A DNA stretch of 64,000 nt from Gammaproteobacteria bacterium HGW-Gammaproteobacteria-13 (lineage in GTDB: Bacteria > Pseudomonadota > Gammaproteobacteria > Pseudomonadales > Pseudomonadaceae). This document shows, in pieces, positions 26,629 to 36,424 of the stretch. The notes under the pieces were generated by a model. The model saw only the letters and a list, made by a program, of their open reading frames with translations. It searched no databases and was not told the DNA's origin. A program made the translations under genes and the position numbers. The DNA lies in NCBI GenBank assembly GCA_002840155.1, contig PGZH01000005.1, positions 470,550-534,549 of the forward strand. The letters run 5' to 3'. Within the stretch, counting starts at the first letter, position 1. Each line of letters begins with the position of its first letter.

Positions 26629-27483
26629 TCAGTGAATCAGACCTACGCGAGAAAAATTAGGCAGGTTGCTCGACTTCGGGTCCGGCCAGCTCATCCAAAT
26701 GGCAAATGCTTTGCCGACGATATTCTGGTCCGGCACCATACCCAGCAACGGCTTGGGGATGGCAGGGTCGTTCCAGTAACGGCTGTCATTGGAGTTGTCG
26801 CGGTTGTCGCCCATCATAAAGTAATGCCCTTGCGGCACCACCCACTCACGACCAGGCTCAACCCGATAACGTTGCATTTCCTTACGGATCTGGTGCTCTG
26901 CCTCACCGAGTTTCTCGTTATACAACGTCGCACTGCCCAGGCTGCCGGGCTCATCGCCAATCAACTGCTGCGCTACAAGCTCACCATTGATAGTCAGACG
27001 TTTGTCGCTGCTATAGGCAATCCGGTCGCCGGCCAAGCCCACCACGCGCTTGATGTAGTTGATGTTCGGATCGCTTGGGTAGCGGAACACCATCACATCG
27101 CCGCGCTGCGGATCGCCTACTTCAATTACCTTAGTGTCCAGCACCGGCAGGCGGATGCCATAGGCGAACTTGTTAACCAGGATAAAATCTCCCACTTCCA
27201 GGGTCGGTTTCATCGAGCCGGATGGAATCTGGAAGGGTTCGACCAGAAACGAGCGCAGCACCAGCACAATCGCCAGCACCGGAAAGAACGACTTGCCGTA
27301 CTCAACCAGCAAAGGCTCTTTATTCAAACGCTCCACCACCGCTTCATCAGGCTCGCTGACCTGACCGTGGTAGGTACTGATAGCCGCTCGCCGGCGCGGG
27401 GCCAGAAAGATCAGGTCGAACAACGCCAACGCGCCACAAACGGCAACGGCGATAACCAGTAACAGCGGGAAATTGATCGACAT
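26629..27483 (-). CDS. lepB: Signal peptidase I LepB
   Basis: 284 residues. Two N-terminal membrane segments (about 4-27 and 65-82) precede the catalytic periplasmic domain. The Ser-Lys dyad is visible: Ser90 in IPSGSMKPTL and Lys145 in NYIKRVVGLAGD, with the later family box GDNRDNSNDSRYWN. LepB removes signal peptides from exported pre-proteins at the inner membrane. It lies 6 bases after lepA and is probably co-transcribed with it. Confidence 0.97.
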   Translation of the reverse strand: MSINFPLLLVIAVAVCGALALFDLIFLAPRRRAAISTYHGQVSEPDEAVVERLNKEPLLVEYGKSFFPVLAIVLVLRSFLVEPFQIPSGSMKPTLEVGDFILVNKFAYGIRLPVLDTKVIEVGDPQRGDVMVFRYPSDPNINYIKRVVGLAGDRIAYSSDKRLTINGELVAQQLIGDEPGSLGSATLYNEKLGEAEHQIRKEMQRYRVEPGREWVVPQGHYFMMGDNRDNSNDSRYWNDPAIPKPLLGMVPDQNIVGKAFAIWMSWPDPKSSNLPNFSRVGLIH

Positions 27484-27489
27484 AGGACC

Positions 27490-29289
27490 TTAACTATCCA
27501 ACCTGAGCACAGCGAGGAAGGCTTCCTGTGGAATCTCCACATTACCGACCTGCTTCATGCGTTTCTTACCGGCCTTCTGCTTTTCCAGCAGCTTGCGTTT
27601 ACGGCTGACGTCACCACCGTAGCATTTGGCCAATACGTTCTTGCGCAGCGCCTTGACCGTAGTCCGCGCAACGATCTGCCCACCAATAGCAGCCTGGATC
27701 GCCACGTCGAACATCTGCCGTGGAATCAGCTCTTTCATCTTCTCGGTCAACGCCCGACCTTTGTAATGGGCGTTGTCCTTATGCACGATCAAGGCTAGAG
27801 CATCGACTTTGTCGCCATTGATCAACACATCCAGCTTGACCAGGTTGGCCGACTGATAGCGATCGAAATGGTAATCCAACGAGGCATAACCACGGCTGGT
27901 GGATTTCAGGCGGTCAAAGAAGTCGAGCACCACTTCGTTCATCGGCAGGTCGTAGCGAACCTGAACCTGAGAGCCGAGGAACTGCATATCGCGCTGCACA
28001 CCGCGTTTCTCGATACACAGGGTGATGACGTTACCCAGGTGCTCTTGCGGCACCAGGATGGTGGCCTGCACGATCGGTTCGCGGAAGTCCTCGACCGAGG
28101 AGATATCCGGCAGCTTCGACGGGTTATCGACGTAGATGGTTTCGCCGGTCTTGAGCACCACTTCGAAGATTACGCTCGGCGCCGTGGTGATCAGATCCAG
28201 GTCGTATTCGCGCTCCAGGCGCTCCTGGATGATTTCCATGTGCAGCATGCCAAGGAAGCCACAACGGAAACCGAAGCCCAGTGCATCGGAGCTTTCCGGG
28301 GAATACTGCAGCGACGAATCGTTCAGGGTCAGCTTCTGCAACGCATCGCGGAAATCTTCGAAATCGTCGGAGCTGACCGGGAACAGGCCGGCATACACCT
28401 GCGGCTGGATACGCTTGAAGCCGGGCAGCACTTCGACGTTCGGCGTGGCGGCCAGGGTCAGAGTGTCGCCCACTGGCGCACCGTGAATGTCCTTGATGCT
28501 GGCGATGATAAAGCCCACTTCACCGGCCTTGAGGTCAACGGTGGCAGTGTGCTTGGGGTTGAACACACCAACACTGTCGACCAGGTGAATCTTGCCGGTG
28601 GATTTGACCAGCACCTTGTCGCCTTTCTTGATCCGACCGTGGCGTACACGCACCAGGGAGACCACCCCCAGGTAGTTATCGAACCAGGAGTCGATAATCA
28701 GCGCTTGCAGCGGCGCCTCAATATCACCGGTCGGCGCCGGAATCGTGTGCACCAAGCGCTCAAGCACTTCATCGACGCCCAGGCCGGTCTTGGCACTGCA
28801 GGTCACCGCATCGGTGGCATCAATGCCGATAATCTTCTCGATCTCTTCCTTGACCCGGTCCGGATCGGCCTGGGGCAGGTCGATCTTGTTCAGTACCGGC
28901 ATGACCTCAAGACCCTGCTCAATGGCGGTGTAGCAGTTGGCCACCGACTGAGCTTCCACACCTTGACCGGCATCGACCACCAGCAGCGCGCCTTCACAGG
29001 CCGCCAGGGAACGGCTGACTTCATAGGTGAAGTCGACGTGGCCTGGGGTATCAATAAAGTTCAGCTGATAGGTGATGCCGTCTTTAGCCTTATAATACAG
29101 GGTGACGCTGTGCGCCTTGATGGTGATCCCGCGCTCGCGCTCCAGATCCATGGAGTCCAGCACCTGGGCTTCCATTTCACGGTCGGCCAAGCCGCCACAC
29201 ATCTGGATAAACCGGTCGGCCAGGGTCGACTTGCCGTGGTCAATGTGGGCGATGATGGAGAAATTGCGGATATGACTCAAATCACTCAC
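27490..29289 (-). CDS. lepA: Elongation factor 4 (LepA)
   Basis: 599 residues from a GTG at 29289. The GTPase domain has [21 protein letters not shown] and NKIDLP. EF-G-like domains follow, with the LepA-specific C-terminal domain ([19 protein letters not shown] and the Lys/Arg-rich [17 protein letters not shown]). LepA is a ribosomal GTPase tied to ribosome biogenesis and translation under stress. It begins the lepA-lepB segment after a terminator that closes the muc operon. Confidence 0.97.
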   Translation of the reverse strand: MSDLSHIRNFSIIAHIDHGKSTLADRFIQMCGGLADREMEAQVLDSMDLERERGITIKAHSVTLYYKAKDGITYQLNFIDTPGHVDFTYEVSRSLAACEGALLVVDAGQGVEAQSVANCYTAIEQGLEVMPVLNKIDLPQADPDRVKEEIEKIIGIDATDAVTCSAKTGLGVDEVLERLVHTIPAPTGDIEAPLQALIIDSWFDNYLGVVSLVRVRHGRIKKGDKVLVKSTGKIHLVDSVGVFNPKHTATVDLKAGEVGFIIASIKDIHGAPVGDTLTLAATPNVEVLPGFKRIQPQVYAGLFPVSSDDFEDFRDALQKLTLNDSSLQYSPESSDALGFGFRCGFLGMLHMEIIQERLEREYDLDLITTAPSVIFEVVLKTGETIYVDNPSKLPDISSVEDFREPIVQATILVPQEHLGNVITLCIEKRGVQRDMQFLGSQVQVRYDLPMNEVVLDFFDRLKSTSRGYASLDYHFDRYQSANLVKLDVLINGDKVDALALIVHKDNAHYKGRALTEKMKELIPRQMFDVAIQAAIGGQIVARTTVKALRKNVLAKCYGGDVSRKRKLLEKQKAGKKRMKQVGNVEIPQEAFLAVLRLDS

Positions 29290-29395
29290 GGATCAACACT
29301 CAAAAAGGGCGCAGGCGACTGCCCGCTGAAAATAGCCGCGAAGTGTACCCGAAAGCCACCTTGCACGTCATCAAGGCCACACGGCAGCACTATGT

Positions 29396-29421
29396 AAAAG
29401 GGCGACCGAAGTCGCCCTTTT
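29396..29421 (-). terminator. Terminator between mucD and lepA
   Basis: AAAAGGGCGAC at 29396-29406 pairs with GTCGCCCTTTT at 29411-29421 around a CGAA loop. On the minus strand this gives a stem ending in four T residues, 16 bases past the mucD stop. The symmetric A/T flanks mean it could also work in the other direction. Confidence 0.85.
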
Positions 29422-29436
29422 AGCCTGCCTGCACCG

Positions 29437-30873
29437 TTAATCGGCCAGTTTGAAGGTGATAAAGCTGGCGCGTCCCTGACGCAGCACGCGCATCGACACC
29501 GAACGATTCTTCGGCAGCGCCTGCGCCACCTCGGTAAAGGTCTTGGCCGAATTGATCGCCTGATTGTTCAGATGAGTGATCACATCACCCGGACGCAGAC
29601 CGATCAGCGCCGCCGGACCATCCTGCACCTCAGAGATCACCACACCGCCTTTCAGGTCGAGGCTCTTCTTCTGCTCGGCAGTCAGCTCAACCACCTTGAC
29701 CCCAAGACGATTACTGCTGCGCTCAACGCCAGGCGCAGCAGTACCGGCCAAGGCCTCGCCGTCTTCAGGCAGCGCACCGATGCTCAACTTCAGCTTCTTG
29801 CGCGCACCATCGCGCACCACATCCAGCTCGGCACTGGTACCCGGCTTGAGCGCACCGACCAGATGCGGCAGGTCGGCAGACATGACAATCGGCTTACCAT
29901 CCAGACTGAGGATCACATCGCCGACCTGTAAGCCGCCTTTGGCAGCCGGACCTTCTTCCAGCACCTGCGCCACCAGCGCACCGGCAGGCTTATCCAGGCC
30001 AAACGACTCCGCCAGATCCTTGTTTACTTCCTGAATCACCACACCCAACCAGCCGCGACTGACCTTGCCTTCGGCCTTGAGCTGATCGGCCACATCCATG
30101 GCCACACTCATCGGGATGGCGAACGACAGGCCCATAAAGCCGCCGGAGCGGGTAAAAATCTGCGAATTGATACCAACCACTTCACCAGCCAGGTTAAACA
30201 GCGGGCCGCCAGAGTTACCTGGGTTGATCGCCACGTCAGTCTGAATAAACGGCACATAGCTCTCGTTCGGCAGGCTGCGGCCTTTGGCACTGACGATCCC
30301 GGCGGTCACCGAGTGATCGAAGCCGAATGGCGAGCCGATTGCCAGCACCCACTCACCAACTTTAAGGTCTTCCGACTTGCCCAGCTTGACGGTTGGCAGG
30401 CCAACACCCTCAACCTTGAGCAGCGCAACATCGCTGCGCGGGTCAGTACCGACCAGCTTGGCTTCCAGTTCACTGCGATCCGACAGGCGCACAATGATTT
30501 CATCGGCGTCGGCGATCACATGGTTATTGGTCAGCACATAGCCATCAGCGGAAATGATAAAGCCCGAGCCCAGCGACTGGGCCTCACGCTGGCGCCCCCC
30601 GCCTGGTGCACGCGGCATCTGCGGAATATTACGCTCGAAGAACTCGCGAAACATCGGCGGCAGGCCTTCCAGATCAGGCACATTAAGCTGACCACTGCCA
30701 GCCACTGCGCGATCCGGCATCTTCTGCCGAGTACTGATATTGACGACCGCCGGTGACGCCTGCTCAACCAGCTCGGTGAAGTCCGGCAGGCTCGCCTGAG
30801 CAAACAGCGCCTGCCCCATCAGCAGCACGGCAAATAACGCAGTAAATGAAGATTTCAGACCAAGCTTCGACAT
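29437..30873 (-). CDS. mucD: Periplasmic serine protease MucD (HtrA/DegP family)
   Basis: 478 residues from the ATG at 30873; the longer frame reaches back into mucC and is rejected. A signal peptide of about 27 residues ends in LFAQAS. The trypsin-like triad is intact (His in NNHVIADADE, Asp in RSDVALLKV, Ser in NPGNSGGPLF). Two PDZ domains follow, and VGDVILSLDGK belongs to the first of them. MucD degrades misfolded envelope proteins and restrains AlgU activation and alginate production. It is the last gene of algU-mucABCD. Confidence 0.96.
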   Translation of the reverse strand: MSKLGLKSSFTALFAVLLMGQALFAQASLPDFTELVEQASPAVVNISTRQKMPDRAVAGSGQLNVPDLEGLPPMFREFFERNIPQMPRAPGGGRQREAQSLGSGFIISADGYVLTNNHVIADADEIIVRLSDRSELEAKLVGTDPRSDVALLKVEGVGLPTVKLGKSEDLKVGEWVLAIGSPFGFDHSVTAGIVSAKGRSLPNESYVPFIQTDVAINPGNSGGPLFNLAGEVVGINSQIFTRSGGFMGLSFAIPMSVAMDVADQLKAEGKVSRGWLGVVIQEVNKDLAESFGLDKPAGALVAQVLEEGPAAKGGLQVGDVILSLDGKPIVMSADLPHLVGALKPGTSAELDVVRDGARKKLKLSIGALPEDGEALAGTAAPGVERSSNRLGVKVVELTAEQKKSLDLKGGVVISEVQDGPAALIGLRPGDVITHLNNQAINSAKTFTEVAQALPKNRSVSMRVLRQGRASFITFKLAD

Positions 30874-30901
30874 ACAACTCCCCATCAGGCCAGCAAAAGT
30901 C

Positions 30902-31357
30902 TTAAAACGCTGCTGCGGCACCACCAAGCAATGCACGCAACACCACAGGCTGCAACGCCGGATCACCGGCCGTAACGCGGCTGCGCCAGCGCACCGCGCA
31001 GCAGGCAAACAGAAACCCGAGCAGCGCACTGAATATTACCCAGGGCTCGCTCAAGCCCGCCTGTTCAGCCAATACAGCCGCAGCAAACAAACCGAGCAAG
31101 GGCAGCAGATAAACCAGCAGCGAGCCGCGCACCAGCAGATCCTCGCGCACACCAATAATGACCGCATCACCCACACTCAGCTGCAGATCCGACAGTGCAC
31201 GCACGTAACCACGACGACCACCTGCCCCGAGCTGATCAAGCAAGCCTTGGCCGCACCCGGCTTTGACGGAACAACTGGAACAGGTGCTTTTACGCAGGGT
31301 TTCGACCCAGACGGCACCGGGCTCAACGGCCACGACTCGCCCCTGCTCCTCGATCAC
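30902..31357 (-). CDS. mucC: RseC/MucC family membrane protein
   Basis: 151 residues from a GTG at 31357. The N-terminal cytoplasmic part has three cysteines in STCSSCSVKAGCGQG (Cys26, 29, 35), the RseC hallmark. Two transmembrane helices follow at about 78-96 and 103-120. RseC members act in the envelope-stress operon and in SoxR-reducing complexes; the precise action of MucC in Pseudomonas is unclear. It overlaps the end of mucB by 4 bases and ends 28 bases before mucD. Confidence 0.92.
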   Translation of the reverse strand: MIEEQGRVVAVEPGAVWVETLRKSTCSSCSVKAGCGQGLLDQLGAGGRRGYVRALSDLQLSVGDAVIIGVREDLLVRGSLLVYLLPLLGLFAAAVLAEQAGLSEPWVIFSALLGFLFACCAVRWRSRVTAGDPALQPVVLRALLGGAAAAF

Positions 31358-32301
31358 GGCGCCACCTCAGCCACCGAACGCATGGACAAGGCCACTCGCT
31401 CAGCCGTGCCCAGAGGAATTTCGCCGACCACGGTGACCATCACATCGCCATCATCGGTCTTCAATCGACGCGAAACCGCAACAGTCGGCCCCAGCTGAGT
31501 ACGCACATCCTCAACTGCAGCGCCGCGCAGCGGCTCCATAAACACGGAGAAACGCGCCAGGCCATCTTCATACACCTGGCAGGCGACCGGCTCATCCGAT
31601 GCGGGGCTGCGGCGCTGGGTAACCGAGCGCAGGCTAAAGCCTGGCGGCAGCCAATCCGAACGCCAGGCTTCTACCGCATCCACTTGGGCGGCAGACAAAC
31701 GCACCGGACGGCAGCCTGCACCAGGCTCAAGGTTAGAGGCTGCGGGAGCTGCAGTTTGTAGTTGGGTAAACTGGAAACGCTCAAGCAACTGCCCCTTGTC
31801 ATTGACCAGCAAGGACTTGAGCGGCAAGCCAGTTTGCTGATCAAGGTGCAGCTCGATGCCATAACGATGCTGATCGCGCGGCACCAGGGCCAATACGCTG
31901 GTAGCTCGCCCCGCCACGCGGGACTTGCCGAGCACACGTAACTCATACCACTCACTCAGCTGCTCGGCATTCAGCGCCCGGGCGGGCCACAGCTGGCTAT
32001 CGATCAGCTGGTCAGCCAATGCACCACTGGCACACTGTACCTGACCATCGACGCGCAACACCTCCTGGGCGGAACCATCCAGCTGTAGCAGGCGCTCTCG
32101 TAGCGCACCGCCCTCGCCCACCCGATGCCAGATGCTGTGCGTCGAAAAGCTGCCATTACGCTCGTATACAAAGGTGCCCTGAAAACTTTGTGTGCGCTCG
32201 GCATCCGCCAGACGCTGCAACAAGGCACGACCTTCATCGGCAACCGCCGGCAACACCAGCCAGCTGCCCAGCAACAGAACGCTTAAAGGAATAAAGCGCA
32301 T
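31354..32301 (-). CDS. mucB: Sigma factor regulatory protein MucB (RseB)
   Basis: 315 residues from the ATG at 32301; a TTG five codons upstream was passed over. A signal peptide of about 21 residues ends in AVADEG. The large lipid-sensing domain begins with SFQGTFVYERNG, and the smaller C-terminal MucA-binding domain follows. MucB binds the periplasmic part of MucA and shields it from regulated proteolysis until envelope damage releases it. The gene follows mucA by 21 bases. Confidence 0.95.
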   Translation of the reverse strand: MRFIPLSVLLLGSWLVLPAVADEGRALLQRLADAERTQSFQGTFVYERNGSFSTHSIWHRVGEGGALRERLLQLDGSAQEVLRVDGQVQCASGALADQLIDSQLWPARALNAEQLSEWYELRVLGKSRVAGRATSVLALVPRDQHRYGIELHLDQQTGLPLKSLLVNDKGQLLERFQFTQLQTAAPAASNLEPGAGCRPVRLSAAQVDAVEAWRSDWLPPGFSLRSVTQRRSPASDEPVACQVYEDGLARFSVFMEPLRGAAVEDVRTQLGPTVAVSRRLKTDDGDVMVTVVGEIPLGTAERVALSMRSVAEVAP

Positions 32302-32322
32302 GCGATTCCTTAACAACGACCG

Positions 32323-32916
32323 TTAACGGTTTTCCAGACTGGCTGCGCGCGCGTAAGGCAGCGCACCTTCACTCGTACTCATGGCTGCCTGCTGCGCATG
32401 CTGGCGCAGATAGGCCGGCAAACGCTGCTCATGCCAGCCAGGCTGGCCCTGACCCACGGCACTGGCCGCAGGAGCAGACTGCTCGTCGGACGTATTGAAA
32501 CCTGCCAGCATTGCCGGCCCACTGACCTGAGGGATATTCAGCACCGGCTGATTGGACTGTTGCGCCAACTGCACACCGGTGATGTCGTCCTGGTTATACA
32601 TACGCACACCCGCCAGCACTGCAACGGTAACCGAAGCGGCAACAGCCAGACGACCGACGGTACGCCAAGGACCGCGCTGCACTGGCTGCGCAACCGGGGC
32701 AACATCGTCGGCCAGGGCGGCGGACACAGCAGCGGCAATATCCAGGCGCGGCTCAAGCAACTCTTTGTGCATGACCGCCCGAGCAATCTGGTAACGCGAC
32801 CAGGTTGCGCGCAGCTCAGGGTCATCACTGGCCGCCAGCACTCGCCTTAGTTCAAGTTCATCCGCTTGGTTATCCATCACCGCGGACAGCGATTCCTGCA
32901 GGGTTTCACGACTCAT
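32323..32916 (-). CDS. mucA: Anti-sigma factor MucA
   Basis: 197 residues from the ATG at 32916 (MSRETLQESLSAVMDNQADE). The N-terminal anti-sigma domain binds AlgU, one membrane helix lies near 85-103 (VGRLAVAASVTVAVLAGVR), and a periplasmic tail binds MucB. The frame is complete and not truncated, so nothing here predicts a mucoid variant. MucA is destroyed by regulated intramembrane proteolysis during envelope stress. It lies 31 bases after algU. Confidence 0.96.
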   Translation of the reverse strand: MSRETLQESLSAVMDNQADELELRRVLAASDDPELRATWSRYQIARAVMHKELLEPRLDIAAAVSAALADDVAPVAQPVQRGPWRTVGRLAVAASVTVAVLAGVRMYNQDDITGVQLAQQSNQPVLNIPQVSGPAMLAGFNTSDEQSAPAASAVGQGQPGWHEQRLPAYLRQHAQQAAMSTSEGALPYARAASLENR

Positions 32917-32947
32917 GGCGGTTCCTCTCTTGGCTGACGCCGCTGTC

Positions 32948-33529
32948 TCAGGTTTCCTGCAGCAACGGCTGCAGGGATCGATCAATAGCCTCACGCGCCC
33001 GGAAAATTCGCGAACGCACGGTGCCAACTGGACACTGCATGACGCTGGCAATGTCCTCGTAACTCAGACCATCAAATTCACGCAAGGTTAGCGCTGTGCG
33101 TAAATCTTCCGGCAACTGCTCGATACTGCGGTGCACGGTGGCCTCGATCTCGTCGCGCAACAGCGCGCGCTCCGGCGATTCGATGTCCTTGAGGGCATGG
33201 TCACCGTCATAGAACTCGGCATCCTCAGCACTTACATCACTGTCTGGCGGGCGCCGACCACGCGACACCAAGTGGTTCTTCGCCGTGTTGATGGCGATGC
33301 GATACAGCCAAGTGTAGAACGCACTGTCACCACGAAAATTACCCAACGCCCGATACGCCTTGACGAAGGCCTCCTGCGCCACATCCTGTGCCTCATGGGT
33401 GTCATGCACAAAACGCACGATCAACCCGAGAATCTTGTGCTGATACTTGAGCACCAATAGATCAAATGCACGCTTGTCGCCGCGCTGTACGCGCTCGACC
33501 AGTTGCTGATCATCTTCCTGGGTTAGCAT
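32948..33529 (-). CDS. algU: RNA polymerase sigma factor AlgU (RpoE-like)
   Basis: 193 residues. Region 2 (FDLLVLKYQHKILGLIVRFV, then DVAQEAFVKAYRAL and FYTWLYRIAINTAKNHL) and region 4 (LPEDLRTALTLREFDGLSYE, then IASVMQCPVGTVRSRIFRAR) are intact. AlgU directs the envelope-stress and alginate regulons and is held by MucA. It heads the algU-mucABCD operon. Its upstream region has a sequence matching its own promoter consensus. Confidence 0.97.
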   Translation of the reverse strand: MLTQEDDQQLVERVQRGDKRAFDLLVLKYQHKILGLIVRFVHDTHEAQDVAQEAFVKAYRALGNFRGDSAFYTWLYRIAINTAKNHLVSRGRRPPDSDVSAEDAEFYDGDHALKDIESPERALLRDEIEATVHRSIEQLPEDLRTALTLREFDGLSYEDIASVMQCPVGTVRSRIFRAREAIDRSLQPLLQET

Positions 33530-33898
33530 GAAAACTCCTCATAAGGTTTGAAGGAGCGCAACGCCAACCCTTTACTCGGTCTGCCAAAGTAGACTTGGGC
33601 ATTGCGCAAAAGTTCTCTCCTTCAAACAAGCTTCCTGCAGAACACTTAGAAGTCCTGCACGGAACAGCGCAGCAAAGGGACTCCACTGCTGCGCTTGTAG
33701 TCTGGATCGCCCGCCGGCTAGGCAAAAACCGCAGGCCCGTTGCAAAGCCGCCTGACCCAGGCGAATTCCCACTTAAACAACCGCCTATGGAACCCGAAAC
33801 ACTTAAAAAGTTCCCGAGTAACGCACTTGGTCATAAGCTGGCTATTGTGCCGTCCACCCCCTCTATATACTAGGGGCCGCTTTTCGCGGAATTCGGAC
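33530..33898. other. Divergent control region between algU and nadB
   Basis: 369 bases without a gene. The algU side has the AlgU-type promoter listed separately. On the plus strand, TATACT at 33866-33871 is a good -10 for nadB, about 28 bases before its ATG, but the matching -35 (TATTGT at 33843-33848, spacing 17) is poor. The remaining sequence shows no further clear element. Confidence 0.5.
33589..33615 (-). promoter_or_regulatory. AlgU/sigma-E-type promoter of algU
   Basis: On the minus strand GAACTT (33610-33615), a 16-base spacer and TCTAC (33589-33593) match the extracytoplasmic sigma consensus GAACTT-N16/17-TCtgA. It lies about 60 bases upstream of the algU start, as in the autoregulated P. 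aeruginosa promoter. Confidence 0.8.
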
Positions 33899-35515
33899 AT
33901 GAGCCAACATTACCAACACGACGTTCTGGTTATCGGTAGCGGTGCCGCCGGCCTGACCCTGGCCCTCACGCTGCCTGAGCACCTGCGCATTGCCGTCCTG
34001 AGCAAGGGCAACCTGTCCAACGGTTCGACCTACTGGGCGCAAGGCGGCGTGGCGGCGGTGCTGGACGACACCGACACCATCGAGTCGCATGTCGAAGACA
34101 CCCTCAACGCCGGTGGCGGCCTGTGCCGCGAGGACGCCGTGCGCTTTACCGTCGAGCACAGCCGCGAAGCCATCCAGTGGCTGATCGACCAAGGTGTGCC
34201 CTTCACCCGTGACGATGAACACGCCCGCGAAGACGGCGGTTTCGAATTCCACCTGACCCGTGAAGGCGGCCACAGTCACCGGCGCATCATCCATGCCGCC
34301 GACGCCACCGGCGCGGCGATCTTCAACACCTTGCTCGAACAAACCCGCCAGCGCAGCAATATCGAATTGCTGGAGCAGCGCGTCGCCGTTGATCTGATCA
34401 CCGAGCGCAAACTCGGCCTGGAGGGCCAGCGCTGCCTGGGCGCTTACGTGCTCAACCGCGCCAGCGGCGAGGTCGACACCTTTAGCGCGCGCTTTGTAAT
34501 TCTCGCCACCGGCGGCGCGGCCAAGGTTTATCTCTACACCAGCAACCCGGACGGCGCCTGCGGCGACGGCATCGCCATGGCCTGGCGCGCCGGCTGTCGG
34601 GTCGGCAACCTGGAGTTCAACCAGTTCCACCCGACCTGCCTGTACCACCCAAAAGCCAAGAGCTTTCTGGTCACCGAGGCACTGCGCGGCGAAGGTGCAC
34701 TGCTCAAGCTGCCCAACGGCGAACGTTTTATGCCGCGCTTCGATGAGCGCGCCGAACTGGCGCCACGGGATATCGTCGCCCGCGCCATCGACCACGAGAT
34801 GAAGCGCCTGGGGATCGACTGCGTGTTCCTCGATATCAGCCATAAACCGGCTGATTTTGTGAAATCACACTTCCCTACCGTGTATGAACGCTGCCTGGAC
34901 TTCGGCATCGACATCACCAAAGAACCGATTCCGGTGGTGCCAGCTGCGCATTACACCTGCGGCGGTGTAGTGGTCGACCAGAGCGGCTGCACCGATGTAC
35001 CCGGGCTGTATGCCATCGGCGAAACCAGTTTTACCGGCCTGCACGGGGCCAACCGCATGGCCAGCAACTCGCTGCTGGAATGCTTCGTCTATGCCCGCTC
35101 GGCGGCGGAGAACATCCTCGCCCAGCTGGAACAGATCAGCATGCCCAGCGACCTTCCCAGCTGGGACGCCAGTCAGGTGACTGACTCGGATGAAGACGTG
35201 ATCATTGCGCACAACTGGGACGAACTGCGGCGCTTTATGTGGGACTACGTCGGCATCGTGCGCACCAACAAGCGCCTGCAGCGCGCCGAGCACCGGGTGC
35301 GCCTGCTGCTCGACGAAATTCACGAGTTCTACAGTAACTACAAGGTCAGCCGCGACCTGATCGAGCTGCGCAACCTGGCCCAGGTCGCCGAGCTGATGAT
35401 CCGTTCAGCCATGCTGCGCCATGAAAGTCGTGGCCTGCATTACACCCTGGACTACCCGCAGCAGTTGGCCGAAGCCAAGGACACTATTCTGCTGCCGCCC
35501 ACCTATGGCGACTGA
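33899..35515 (+). CDS. nadB: L-aspartate oxidase NadB
   Basis: 538 residues from the ATG at 33899; the frame extends 53 codons upstream without family similarity. The FAD-binding motif [15 protein letters not shown], the [13 protein letters not shown] segment and the catalytic-region [21 protein letters not shown] mark the succinate dehydrogenase/fumarate reductase flavoprotein fold of NadB. NadB oxidises L-aspartate to iminoaspartate for NAD synthesis. It is divergent from algU, and its last 32 bases overlap the 3' end of ygfX on the other strand. Confidence 0.97.
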   Translation: MSQHYQHDVLVIGSGAAGLTLALTLPEHLRIAVLSKGNLSNGSTYWAQGGVAAVLDDTDTIESHVEDTLNAGGGLCREDAVRFTVEHSREAIQWLIDQGVPFTRDDEHAREDGGFEFHLTREGGHSHRRIIHAADATGAAIFNTLLEQTRQRSNIELLEQRVAVDLITERKLGLEGQRCLGAYVLNRASGEVDTFSARFVILATGGAAKVYLYTSNPDGACGDGIAMAWRAGCRVGNLEFNQFHPTCLYHPKAKSFLVTEALRGEGALLKLPNGERFMPRFDERAELAPRDIVARAIDHEMKRLGIDCVFLDISHKPADFVKSHFPTVYERCLDFGIDITKEPIPVVPAAHYTCGGVVVDQSGCTDVPGLYAIGETSFTGLHGANRMASNSLLECFVYARSAAENILAQLEQISMPSDLPSWDASQVTDSDEDVIIAHNWDELRRFMWDYVGIVRTNKRLQRAEHRVRLLLDEIHEFYSNYKVSRDLIELRNLAQVAELMIRSAMLRHESRGLHYTLDYPQQLAEAKDTILLPPTYGD

Positions 35516-35936
35516 ATTTCAGCCGCACCCGTAAGCGCCGGTGCTGATCCCGCGCCAAGCTGTCGCGGGCGATGCACAGCAAGCGCACGCGGCGCTGTCC
35601 AGCCAAACGAAAGCGCAGCAGCACAATCAACGGCAAGGCCAGGCTATCGGGATGCAGCTCGATGGCCTGCCAGCCCTGGGCCGTGCCGTGCACCTGCCAA
35701 CCGTCGGCCGTGTAACGCAGCGCTCGGTAGGCCTGCGGCGAACTCAGCAGCAGATGGCGTGGCAGCACCCAAGCGGCATGGGCGACACAGAAGCCAATTC
35801 CGAACAAACGCGCCCAGAGTGGAATATCTACCAGCGCCAGGCTAAGCAGCGCCAGCCCCTGAATCAGGGCATAGCAAGCCAGCAGCTGCCGTGAAGGCTG
35901 CCACCGGCATTCGAAGCCGTCACTGGGGCTGGACAC
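35484..35936 (-). CDS. YgfX/CptA family membrane protein
   Basis: 150 residues from a GTG at 35936. Two adjacent hydrophobic helices (about 16-37 and 44-60) precede a basic cytoplasmic tail ending [11 protein letters not shown], matching the YgfX (CptA) family, usually the partner of SdhE. It was described in E. coli as inhibiting the cytoskeletal proteins FtsZ and MreB, but the toxin-antitoxin interpretation is disputed. It overlaps sdhE by 17 bases and runs convergently into the end of nadB by 32 bases. Confidence 0.85.
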   Translation of the reverse strand: MSSPSDGFECRWQPSRQLLACYALIQGLALLSLALVDIPLWARLFGIGFCVAHAAWVLPRHLLLSSPQAYRALRYTADGWQVHGTAQGWQAIELHPDSLALPLIVLLRFRLAGQRRVRLLCIARDSLARDQHRRLRVRLKFSRHRWAAAE

Positions 35937-36174
35937 GGTCCAGAATCATCCGAACCATACGCTTGAGATCGGCATCTTCCGGCTCGCCGCGCTGCATAAA
36001 CCAGCCGAACATGTCCTGATCTTCACATTCCAGCAGTTTGCGATAACGCTCGCGGTCAGCCTCGTCGAGGTGCGGGTACACCTCTCTGACAAACGGCACC
36101 AGCAGCACATCCAGCTCCAGCATGCCGCGGCGGCTGTGCCAAAAAAGACGATTGAGTTCAACCGAGTCGACCAT
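35920..36174 (-). CDS. sdhE: FAD assembly factor SdhE
   Basis: 84 residues with the family signature [15 protein letters not shown] (the RGxxE motif needed for flavinylation) and [17 protein letters not shown]. SdhE promotes covalent attachment of FAD to the succinate dehydrogenase flavoprotein. A hairpin with a T tract lies 16 bases upstream of the ATG and an AGGAG follows it, so its leader could attenuate transcription. It is the first gene of a two-gene unit with ygfX. Confidence 0.93.
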   Translation of the reverse strand: MVDSVELNRLFWHSRRGMLELDVLLVPFVREVYPHLDEADRERYRKLLECEDQDMFGWFMQRGEPEDADLKRMVRMILDRVQPQ

Positions 36175-36184
36175 GGAAATGCTC

Positions 36185-36265
36185 CTTGAAAAAATGGTAC
36201 GGAACCATTTTTAACGTCGCTCAGCGACGGCCCGAAGGGTGGCTGCCACGGATGGCAGGCCATAA
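36185..36265 (-). repeat. Triple-hairpin element, copy in the sdhE leader
   Basis: Read on the minus strand this has, in order, a hairpin built on GGCCTGCCATCC / TGGCAGCC, a hairpin CGTCGC-TGA-GCGACG, and a 9-bp stem AAAAATGGT / ACCATTTTT with the five-base loop TCCGT, followed by T residues and CAAGGAG. It aligns along almost all its length with 41286-41363. It ends 10 bases before the sdhE ATG and could act as an attenuator or be a mobile repeat. Confidence 0.85.
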
Positions 36266-36424
36266 ATAAGGCGCGCAGTATACCGATGAAAAGCGCCCCT
36301 GTTGACCGCGCGCATCACCCGGCCAGGCAATGCGCCGAGACGAAGCTGCGGCAAGCGCTGACAAGGCGCGAGGCGCGCTCTATGATGAGCCCCCTAACTT
36401 TTATCCAGCGATACCTAATCCACC

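Noticed and set aside
35484-36174. sdhE-ygfX as a toxin-antitoxin pair
   Set aside because: SdhE has the flavinylation motif and a housekeeping role; the toxin claim for YgfX is disputed and nothing here supports it.
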